Assembly: GCA_022225965.2 (NCBI GenBank) | Contig: JAKJXP020000025.1 | Span: 372,001 to 436,000, forward strand | DNA from: Diatrype stigma | Taxonomy: Eukaryota > Ascomycota > Sordariomycetes > Xylariales > Diatrypaceae | Direction: 5' to 3' | DNA length: 64,000 bases | Part shown: positions 55,097 to 64,000 of the stretch, one piece after another | Position numbering within the stretch: position 1 is the first letter of the stretch | Layout of the letters: each line of letters begins with the position of its first letter | Notes under the pieces: model-generated | Databases searched by the model: none | Seen by the model: the letters and a program-made list of their open reading frames with translations, nothing else | What the model was told of the DNA's origin: nothing | Position numbers and translations under genes: made by a program

Positions 55097-58000
55097 TCAA
55101 TAGGTGGGCTTCGCCATGGGCGCGATGATGCCTTGCTTCATCAGGAGGCGGGGCTTGGTTACCTCCTGGAACGTCTCCTTGGTCTGGAACTCGGGGCCGA
55201 GGGGCAGGCGCAGGGAGCGCTCGTACTGGAGTTTGGACTCGTAGACGTGCGGCAGCTGGGATGCCATGTACTTCTCGGACTGATAATTTCGCAACATGGT
55301 CAGCGAGTGAACGTTTTAAGGGGGGAGTGGCAAGGCAATGGAAGGAAGTGGAGAGACAGGTAAGGAAACGAGGAGAGGGATAATAAAAATAGGGGTGGGG
55401 ATAAAAGAAAAAATGAAAGAAAGGCTCACCTTGCGGATCCTCTTCTCATTGATGATGACATTGTTGAGCTTAGCATCCCGACGGTCTTCCTTCCGCTTGG
55501 CGCCCTCCTTCTTGGCCAGGAACCGGCCCTGGTGGCGCTTCTTCTCGCGGTTGCTGACGCCGTCGCCAACCCAGCTGCCCCAGCCGGGCAGCGTGCTGTC
55601 GACCACCTTGTCGTCGTCCTCCTCGGCCACCTCCTGCTTCTCCCGCTCGAAGTCCGCCACCACGTCCAGGCCGCCGAATGCCCGGTCCAGTAGCTCCTGC
55701 TCCCGGAACTGCACCAAGTGCGTCTCTTCCTCATCCTCGTCGTCATCGGCTTGCTGCTGCTGCTGCTGCTTCCGGTTGCCCTTGGCTGATTTAGACGATG
55801 CTGCTGCCGCCGCTGCTGCAGGTTTGGATTTGGCCTGCGGGGCCGCGGCGGCCGGCGCCACGGCTACCGCGTCGAGGCTGAAATCTAATACGTCGGCGCC
55901 GGATCCCGCCGCTGATTTCTTTCCTCTATGCCTCTTGGACGGTCCGGCCTCGGCGGGCTGGCTCCAAGCGCCACCAGCCGACGAATCCTGATTTTGGTAT
56001 TGGGGAGCCGCCGAGGCGGAGAGGCCCTTTGATAGCCGGCCGTTAGTCGCGGCCGCGGAAATGTTGTCTCTAGCTTCCTGAAGATCCGCTCCGTCGGCCT
56101 TAGCCTCCTTGGCCTTCTTGGACCGCTGCTGCTCTTTGAGCGTTGCCGCCGCAGATTTCTTGCTGCCGCCGGGCTGGCCGAATTGTCTTCGACCCACATC
56201 GTCTGGCTCGGAAGCCGAGCCTCCCTCGTCGTCGTCCGATGCTAGCTCCCGGCGAATATCAGCGATCATCTCATCGTTGGCCTTCTTCTTGGCAGCCTCG
56301 GCCTTCTGCATGAAGGCCATCGACATGAGCTTGGATTTGGGCAGCGAGTCGTCGTCCTTTGAGGCCTCGTCTAGTTGCCGGAGGAGACGTTTCCGCTCGT
56401 CTATTTCATTTTCATCGTCTGAGTAATCCGACTCGTCATCTTCGTCGTCGTCGTCCCCATTCGATTTCGACGGCCGCCCCTCGATGCGGCGGCGGAGCTC
56501 CTCGTCTCGCCGGGCCATGTCTGTGATTCCCGCACGAACGTCTTCGTCCCAGGCGGCATGGCCCTTGCGCATCTTAGCCCACTTGCTCTCCCGGTGCCGC
56601 GCGCCCATTCTCTCCACGGCGCGTTGGCGGTCCCGAGCTTCGCGCTCCTCCTCAGAATCGAGCTCTCCGCTAGCTGCCATGATCTCGCGCTCCTTGAGCT
56701 CATCCCTCTCCCTCTGCTTCCGGTGCACCCGATGATATGCTTTGCTCTTGATCTTCTTGATCCGCTTCGCCCTTGCCTCTTCGCGAGACTTGGCCTCCCT
56801 CTCCTGGCGCCGCTTGTTCCACAGCTCCTTGACCTCACCCCTGGAAATTGTTTGTTCCTCCGTGTCTCCATCTCCTTGAGCCTTTTCAGACTCCTTCTTA
56901 GCACTAGGTCCCAATCCACTTTCTTCCATGATGGCCATAATGGTCTGCTCTAACTCGTTTCCTGAAGTCTGGTTGGTGAGAGGTTGTAGCTCGGTGTTGT
57001 CATGCCTAGATAGGCCCGTCTCGGTCTGAGGTAGAGGAAATACTAGATGTTCGGCTCTCCTGTTCTTCTTGACAGTCTCGGCCCAGCGATCGAGGGTCTC
57101 GTTGGTTTTCTCGTAAGCAACGCCGCGGTCGAGACGCGCTTGCTGGCGCCGGGCTAAGGGAACCTCGAGCTTATGTTTCTTGGCCGACTCCTTCTCCTCC
57201 TTTCCCATAAGCTTGACGGATTTCTTCAGTTGTGGGTCTTTTACGGTCAACAGACCCAAATCTTTCAGATTGATCTTGGACTTCGTAGTAGTAGAAACGT
57301 CATCATCTTTATCTGCGTCCTTCACCCCGGAGAACTTAGAGACCCACGCATCAAGGCCGGACTCTGATACGTCATCCTCGTCGTCGTCGTCAGTGTCAGA
57401 GGTTTCATCGCTAGATCCGCTCTCGCTAGCGCCAGATTCGTCTTCAGAATCCTCGTCTTGTTGGGCGCCAGGCTCATCGTCTTCGGACATGGACATATCC
57501 AAAGCATCAGCAATATCGATAGCGTCCGAGCCGAGCGAAGAATCATCGTCGTCATCGTCGTCCTATGAGAATTCAGTCAGCAAGATGCTAGTTGAGCACG
57601 CGAAGCCAGGTGCGGCCTCCATACCTCATCAACATCCTTTTTGCCCCCGCCGAACGTGAAGCCGTCGAACCTCTCTTCGTCGCTCTCACCAAACGCATCG
57701 TCACTTTCTATCTCGGAGTCGTCGTCGTCTTCGCCCACGCCACCCACGCGCCACTCGTTCCCGCTGCTGTCGCTGCCATACTCTACGTCGTCGCCCTCCT
57801 CTCCCCGACCATTAGGACCACGGCGCATCTTCCTCGGCCGACGACCACCATCCTCCCCGTCGTCGTCTTCATCGTCATCGTCGTCTCCGTCTTCATCGTC
57901 ATCGTCATCCCTAGCATGCTTCTGGCCCCTTCGCGGGCCCTCGGCCGGAACGTCGAGCTCGCGGTTGCGCGCTGTCATCTTGGGCTTGTCCTCGTACATC

Positions 58001-58149
58001 TTCGAGGCGATAGAGAAGGCATCGAGGGCGTTGGCCTTGGAGCGCTTCTTTCCCTTGCCCTTATTGCCGCTACTGCCGCTTCCGCTGCCGGCACCGTTGG
58101 TGCGCGGGGCGCCGCCCACGGGTCGGCCGTGGGCCTGGCGTCCTGGCAT
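55097..58149 (-). CDS. UTP14: U3 snoRNP / small-subunit processome protein Utp14
   Basis: Three exons (minus): 58149-57625, 57562-55430 and 55279-55097, giving 946 residues. Family marks include the N-terminal GRQAHGR...NALDAFSIASKMYED, long Asp/Glu/Ser-rich acidic blocks, GLDAWVSKFSG, EVPLARRQQARLDRGVAYEKTNETLDRWAETVKKNRRAEHLVFPL, the KIKSKAYHRVHRK helix, MGARHRESKWAKMRKG, GWGSWVGDGV and the terminal RIRKSEKYMASQLPHVYESKLQYERSLRLPLGPEF. Utp14 activates the DEAH helicase Dhr1 and acts in 18S rRNA maturation in the nucleolus. Lys/Arg-rich basic segments, a polyGln run and poly-Ala runs are present. The last intron (150 bp) is longer than most here. It shares a short divergent promoter with the mL41 gene. 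Confidence 0.93.
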
Positions 58150-58670
58150 TGCAAAGGTGAAGGAGGTCTGCGAGCTGCTCCCGGAGCCGGAGGGTGGCCG
58201 GGGGGTTTGAGGGTGCGGGGGAAGAGGTCGCTGGCCTCCAAATTAAACAATTCCGGTAATGCTGCTAAGCTACCTATCGACACGACTTCGATAATGTCTA
58301 TGGGAGACTATAGGTTGTGTTGGTAAGGAATCTCTTGGTAAGCTGCAGGCAACTCGAAATGCTGCAGACCGGGACGGTATTGAAACTTTTAAGTGGAACC
58401 TGAAGTTTTATAGTGGGGGAAGGACCTTTATTGGGTTTATTGGAGTTTAGCTAGCGGCATGTGGACCCCCTGCTGCCCTGTAATACGCACTGAGAAGATC
58501 CCTGGCCCTGCCGCACCCCGAATCTCCGACTGGTGGGTTACGGCAGCTAAATCGATTTTCAAGATCGCGACTGTAATTCCTGCACTTGCCAACCCGGTCC
58601 GTACTATCACGAACGAACAAACGAAAGAACGAACGACAGCGGTGACAGCGGCACCCACACACACACCACA
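58150..58670. promoter_or_regulatory. short divergent promoter region UTP14 / mL41
   Basis: Only about 520 bp separate the two start codons, so both promoters and 5' UTRs are packed here. The region just before mL41 contains GAACGAAC-type repeats (58607-58640). No TATA-like box is obvious. Confidence 0.5.
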
Positions 58671-59203
58671 ATGCAGCCAACGCAGGCGCTCCTCCAGCGC
58701 TTCCGCAAGCTGCCGCTGACGACGAAGGATATCAAGAAGGGCTTCTACAAGGGTACGCGGACCGGTACCGTGGGCAAGCATACCAAGTACGGAGGCTTCG
58801 TCATCGACTGGTCCAAGGTGCGGACGTACGTCTGCCCGCCGCTGGAGAACTTCAAGGTATGTGTGCAGTAGATACCGGGGGTGGGTGGCTAGATGGGCAT
58901 ATGCGATGGGCGGGCGGGCTGGAAGATTCGGTCTATTTCAGACAGGTGATCGGAAAGAAATAGAGAAGAAGGGGTGGGGGAGAGGAAGGGAAAGAGTCGA
59001 CCTCGAAATATGAGACGTCGGGTAGATCAAGAGCAATTGCTAACACCCAGGCTTCCTACCCCGCCACCCGCAACTTCTAGTTGACCCCCTTCGTCGTGAC
59101 CCGTGTCGCTCGCCCGAAGGCCCGCTACGATGGCCACAAACTGGGCCCCAAGAGCCCCGAGCTGTATTTGGAGCGGTGGAAGGCGGAGAACGGGTTGGAT
59201 TGA
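58671..59203 (+). CDS. MRPL27: mitochondrial large-subunit ribosomal protein mL41 (MRPL27)
   Basis: Two exons, 58671-58856 and 59081-59203, joined over a 224-bp intron (donor gtatgt, acceptor cttctag), give 102 residues. The sequence MQPTQALLQRFRKLPLTTKDIKKGFYKGTRTGTVGKHTKYGGFVIDW, then VRTYVCPPLENFK, then LTPFVVTRVARPK, is typical of fungal mL41 (yeast Mrpl27). The N-terminus is basic with few acidic residues, as expected for mitochondrial import. A read-through of the intron stops after four codons. The protein is a structural component of the mitoribosome near the exit side of the large subunit. Confidence 0.9.
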
Positions 59204-59918
59204 GCTACTAGTAAGAAGCACAGAGAATTGGTAGGAGGGAGGCGGGAGGGAGAAGACAGGGGGTGAAGCCTTCGCCTGGGTCGGCGTCGCGCATTCGATG
59301 AGTTATGGATGGATGAGACTCCTGCCACCGCCGCCGACTCTTGAGTAGAGGCAAGAATCGCAACTTTACAGCGGTAGAGAAGAGCAAGGGAAGGAAAAAA
59401 GACATAAATAAAAAAGGGTGCTTAGTGGATCAACGTTGTATATACGATGCACTCTGTACCAAACCGCCCAAACCACTACTACTTTACATAGTTATACATA
59501 TCTATCACGAGTAGATTTCCACAAGGCGTGCCAATAGTGTTTGCTGTGTGTAAGTATGAATTCAGCTACCATCTTGCGAGATTTCACAAATGAGGAAATA
59601 TTTTCTCTCGTCTTCCTGACGGCAATTATGGTTTACAACTATAATCTATGAATACACCTTTGATGAATGAATCTGGAAAACCAAATCCGAGCCAAACCAA
59701 ACCAAAACGAGAAAAAAAGATCAACTCAAGGAGCGTTCAGAACGAACGGGGTATATATATATATGAAAAATGTAAATAATGAGATGATAATTTCCCTCCT
59801 TTTTTTTCCTTCTTCCGTTTCCTCCATTGCCCAAATCATTGTAGGTGGTATACACCCCACCCCTGACTTGCTCGAGCGGGAGATGATTGATTCCATCCCC
59901 TGCTGCTCACTTACACAC
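59204..59918. other. convergent intergenic region
   Basis: 3' UTR space between mL41 and the esterase gene. AT-rich tracts near 59400 and 59745-59820 may be polyadenylation regions. No gene is supported. Confidence 0.45.
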
Positions 59919-62641
59919 TCACTTCGTCGCCATCGGCAGGTCTTCCTGCGCCGTGACGAACGTCTCCATATGCGGCCGTTCCGCTCTTGCTGCCGCCGGT
60001 GGTTGCTGGGTCGCAGCACCATCGTCGACCGTGATATAAGGAACTGCCGCCGCCGCCGGCTCCTGCATATCCCCCGACGTCGATGACGCGGCCGCTTCGG
60101 CTCTCTCCCACGCGCCCTCGGCCCACTGCGTCATCGTCTCCTCGCTAGCGTCGATGGCCAGGGGCGAGGGGGTCATCGGCGTCCGCGGGGACGTCGGGAT
60201 CGGGCTCACGACGCGCGACGGGTGGTCGGTCGCCGACGTCAGCGTGATCATGCTGGCCGTCTCGGCTTCTCGGTTCAGCGAGAAGGGGACCGCGATGCCG
60301 CTGACCTTGGGGCGCTTGCCCGTAACGCCCACGTCTGGCTCGGCGGGGTTGCGCAGGCCGTCCCTCGACGCCTGCTCCTCCGATTCCCGGGCCGCTGGCT
60401 CGGCACCGGCTTCTGCCTCGGCCTCGGCCTGTTTCTGCCTCTCCTCCTTCTTGGCCAGGAGTACGGCCACGGGCGTGTTCTCGTCCACGTCGCTATCGTT
60501 CGCGCTCGTCTGGCGCTCGTCCCTGACGACCGTCCGGCGCGAGCGGCTGCGGTTCGCGAGCCCGTGCTCCTGCTGTGCTACATTCTTGGTCTGCGCGCTG
60601 AGGTCCGCCTGGGTGCGGGCGCCCTCTCCTTCCTCGGTGGTGGTGGTTTTCGTCTCCGGCTCCTTGTCCGCCTCCTGCTCGCGGATCATGGTGGCTTCGT
60701 CGTGTTTGGACCCCCACAGTGACCAGAGCGCCAGACCCATGCTCTTCTTCTTCTTTTTCTCCCGCTCTTCTGTGGCGATCTTCCGCCGGCCGGCCAGGGC
60801 GCTGGGGGGCGGCGTCTCCCCGTCGAAGCCATCGTACCCCTCTACCATGGCCTTGAGCCGCCGCTTTTGCACCTTGGCGTGTGCGCCGCTGAACCGGCTA
60901 TCCCATTGGCGGCGCGTCTCGAGCCATTTTCTAACGGGGCCCTCCTTAACTACACCAATTTCTTCGGGCCGCTGGTTGCAAGCTGGTATTTCGGCAGCGG
61001 GTTCCAGCGCGCTTATAGTACCGTGTCGACTAACCCGTTGCCGGATCATGTGATTCTTGAACGGTGGCAGAGGATCGCCCGCCTTCCCGACACTCGGATG
61101 CTGTTGACTTTGTGCGGTCTTCGGTCGCGGAGCAGCACCCTCGCCCCCCTGCCCCCGCTCGGCTTCATCCGACTCTTCCGAACTAGATATGACAGAGATA
61201 GCATCGTCATCCAAAATTTCGATGTCGGCATGCTGCGCTCTAGCAAGTGCCCAAGCACCAAATTGAGATACTGATCGATACATATACTTCGCCGGGCGCG
61301 TGAAGCTCAAAGTCGGCGCGACATGGCAAAGATCATCCCAAACCTGCAGCTGAACATCAGTCGGCTTGAATCGCTTGAGCTGTTCCCGAGCCGATTCGTG
61401 CATCAAAGAGTCCGCGATGGGATACTTCGCTGGATTCGCGCATTTGTGAGCTAGGTAAATCTGCTCATCCCTCAAAAACTCCCCGCCACCAGTCATAATG
61501 AGCAGAGGCGGTAGGCCACCGAGCGTGGGTTGCATTACTGGGGAGACCAGTGGGTGAGCCAAGAGGTCATTGGTAGTATACATCTAGTATCACATTAGTT
61601 TCGTTCAGCTTTTGTGCATGCTCTGGAGTATCCTACCTGAATCTGTTCTTTCAACAGAACTTCCTTCCCATCTATCATGACTGACAATGGTGGGGTCACG
61701 GGAACCTCTTCCAGGGGCTTTCCATCGTTCTCCCGAGACACGTCTTGGGACGTGCCCTCCGTCTCAGCTGCAGCCGGTTTCGTCGGCTTCGTCTGGCCTG
61801 ATTTGATCTGTTTGTCAGCCTGCTCTTTCAAGCGTGCGTATTCCTCTGCATTCAACGGCGGCCAAGCTTTCGATGGCTTATGGTGAAATCCACAGGGCGG
61901 AATATAGTCTAGAGGACAATCGGCGGAAACACTAGGGAACGAGTGTGTCAAATCGACCCAGGGGCTAATGAGAATGGCGCCGGCAGGCAAAGGTATGCCG
62001 CGATCCCTCAGAGTGACCAACAGACTCAAGACCATTCCACCTCCCGCCGAATCTCCGGCTAATACGATGGTAGTTGGGTCTTGGACTGTGAGTAGATATA
62101 GGTATGCTGCAATACAATCATGCAGGCCACATGGGAATGGGAATTGAGGTGCTAAGCGGTACTCCGGAGCAAAAACGCGAGCCTTCAGCTTCCGCGCATG
62201 TCTTTGTAGCTGGTAGCGGTGCTCGTCGACACTGCCGAAGAAATAGGCGCCACCATGGATGTACAGCATGACTCTGCGGCATGTTGGATCGCTTGAGTAC
62301 TTCCGCTCGTGGTGGTCGGCTTTCATCTCAATCCACTCGGCCTTCAACGGTTTTGCGGACTTGCGCCACTGCCACCATTTGCGACCGCCCACCTGCCTGA
62401 TCCCATCTGGACCTAGTTGGTCCTGGAGAACAGTGGCGGCCTCGTCGACCCTCTCCTTAGGTATCTCGACCTCTTCGACTCGGACCCATTGGGGATGCGG
62501 CACCCACTGCGCGGTGAAGGCTTGGAGGTCTTCGACGGTGTGCTGCGATGCGAATAACAGGAAAGATCGGATCAAGTGTAGGCCTTCGTCATAGGAAAGG
62601 TGTGCGGTCGGTCGCTGTCGCAGATTTCCGCGATTGAGATA
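59919..62641 (-). CDS. HSL-family esterase/lipase with long disordered C-terminus (5' exon unresolved)
   Basis: Two exons are certain (minus): 62641-61637 and 61583-59919, giving 889 residues without the true start. The open frame begins after a likely acceptor (gacattag at about 62642) with YLNRGNLRQRP...YDEGLHLIRSFLLFASQHTVEDLQAFTAQW, so one or more N-terminal exons lie to the right; I could not fix them. The alpha/beta-hydrolase core has the HSL oxyanion motif HGGAYFFGS, nucleophile motif GDSAGGG, LLIMTGGGEFLRDE (likely acid region) and the catalytic His in WDDLCHVAP. The lid-like insert (EEYARLKEQADKQIKSG...) is long. The last about 400 residues are acidic/Ser-rich and disordered. It may hydrolyse steryl esters or other lipid esters; the substrate is unknown. 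Confidence 0.8.
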
Positions 62642-63354
62642 CTAATGTCGCGTAACGCTCCCTTAGCAGCTGTTCATCCAATATCGCCTTGTGACATAAA
62701 ACATGGATGCTACTACTACACTGCCACCACAGAGCAGCCGTCCCAGGGTACCGGAACAAAACATAACCCCGGCTGGGCTTAGTACTGTAGCTATCAAGGC
62801 CGGTAGCCAGTGCTAGGCACCGGAGAATATCTCAGATGCCGAACACTGGAAGAGAGGCCCAGTTAAGGGCCAAGCGGGATCTTCATGTATATGTGTGTGT
62901 ACGAGGTATGCGTATAGAGACAACTTACATGTGACAGAAAGGTCGACACCACAGTCGGCGTAACAGCCGTAGAAACGGTAAAGGTGTTCATTCGGCCGGT
63001 AACTTAGTCTTATTAATGTATCATTAATGTATCATTGGGCATATAAGTACGCAGGCGGATGGATCAGTAAGCATCAAACAAGGAAGTCCAGCGTATCCGG
63101 AAACAACAACAAGGCAGATTGTAGAAGAGCACCTATATACGAATTATAAACAAATCAACGTCCCCCTATATTCGGAGGGTTAGGGAGTGGTCAGGTAGAG
63201 AACTAGGGCTAGGAGATGATTGATTGGATGAAAGGGATGCCTCTCCGCTTCATAAATGAGGCCGAGTCGCTGAGTATAAATGCTTCACATCAATGGGTCA
63301 AATTAACCAGGTAGTGAAGAAAGGAGATGTGACGAAGCATTCGGCCAGCCACCA

Positions 63355-63392
63355 GCTCATTTGCTCATTTGCTCATTTGCTCATTTGCTCAT
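63355..63392. repeat. 8-bp tandem repeat (GCTCATTT), nearly 5 copies
   Basis: Four exact copies and a truncated fifth. Confidence 0.9.
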
Positions 63393-63487
63393 CTAGCGCA
63401 CGAAGTAGTTGGGTGCCGACTGCGTTTAGCTACAGCCTACAGCAGGCGTTCTGACCTAGGGGAAGCTCTAGGGGAGACCTAGGGGAA

Positions 63488-63535
63488 GACCAAGACTCTG
63501 ACCAAGACTCTGACCAAGACTTTGACCAAGACTTT
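63488..63535. repeat. 12-bp tandem repeat (GACCAAGACTCT) x4
   Basis: Two exact copies followed by two with C to T at position 11. A CTAGGGGA-type repeat precedes it from about 63457. Confidence 0.9.
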
Positions 63536-64000
63536 GTGATAGCTGGATGGTGGAGGCCTTTTGATTTGTCCAATTCAACCTTCGTTGCGTGTTTTAGCAT
63601 TGATTAGCAGCTATTAGAACGGATCTGAGCATCGATCTCCTGTCGAACAGCTCCCGCTACGTACTTGGAGCAAGCAGGCACTGGCAGTAGCAGGCAAGGA
63701 AAGTAAAGCGTAACTTTAGCTCACAAGTACAGCTCACAAGAGCTGAAAGGGGTGATGTCATCTGTTACAGCTGGTGTCCGTTAGCTCCAGGACCTCCAGA
63801 CCTCCACATGCATGTCTGCCCTCTCTGCCATAAACGGGACGACCTTGGGACCTTTGTGGATCCGGGCATTCCCCATAATGCCAAGGATCGGAAAATCGGA
63901 ATATAGAATTCTAGCAGCTTAAAGCGCATAACTGTAATTAGCTTTAATTTAATAATTAATCCGAACCTTTAATATAATCCTAAATAAATTGCTAATAGCA

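Larger units (their letters stand above)
62642..64000. other. gene-free right end of the window
   Basis: The missing 5' exon(s) of the esterase gene may lie at about 62650-62800. The rest holds tandem repeats at 63355-63392 and 63488-63535, and the final 80 bp are sharply AT-rich, as RIP-affected or element-derived DNA often is. Confidence 0.45.

Overview
This is nuclear DNA from a filamentous ascomycete (Pezizomycotina, most likely Sordariomycetes). The evidence is short introns (about 45-150 bp) with GTAAGT-type donors and CTAAC/CTGAC branch points, a NUC-2/Pho81-type SPX-ankyrin-GDPD protein, a Cue5-type protein, secreted fungal glycosidases, long low-GC intergenic DNA and an AT-rich (RIP-like) small transposon. 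No bacterial operon, CRISPR array, rRNA or convincing tRNA was seen. Gene models below were spliced by hand and their reading frames were checked for continuity.

Layout. 0-10 kb: 3' end of a small multi-pass membrane protein (+); NUC-2/PHO81 phosphate-sensing regulator (-), whose start codon is split by an intron; a 3.5-kb gene-poor upstream region; a CUE-domain protein like the autophagy adaptor Cue5 (-). 9.86-10.31 kb: a 454-bp MITE-like element with perfect 51-bp terminal inverted repeats. 11-13 kb: DHX35-like DEAH-box RNA helicase (+). 16.6-18.8 kb: Skg6/Axl2-like single-pass membrane protein (+). 18.8-23.9 kb: a 5-kb gene-free stretch with many short tandem duplications. 24-25.3 kb: Ser/Thr-rich single-pass surface protein (+).

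26.6-37.3 kb is a catabolic block: neutral ceramidase (-), secreted GH3 glycosidase (-) and, divergently, a GH31 alpha-xylosidase (+). The GH3/GH31 pair would suit stepwise removal of xylose and glucose from xyloglucan oligosaccharides. 37.6-43.6 kb: a 1944-residue protein with about seven N-terminal membrane segments and a very long tail carrying several repeat types that I do not recognise as named domains (-). 46.7-48.2 kb: F-box/ankyrin protein (+). 49.1-49.5 kb: a free-standing Tc1/mariner-type helix-turn-helix protein (-). 50-51.1 kb: a two-copy DUF7726 protein (+).

52-62.6 kb is RNA and ribosome housekeeping plus an esterase: GPATCH1/TOUGH-like G-patch protein (+), UTP14 (-), mitochondrial ribosomal protein mL41 (+, divergent from UTP14 over about 520 bp) and an HSL-family esterase with a long disordered C-terminus (-, 5' exon unresolved). 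The last 1.3 kb is gene-free, with two tandem-repeat tracts and an AT-rich end. The observations I rate highest are the split start codon of pho81, the Ser-to-Thr change in the catalytic hexapeptide of the ceramidase, the repeats in the 1944-residue protein, the small transposon and the lone transposase-type DNA-binding protein.
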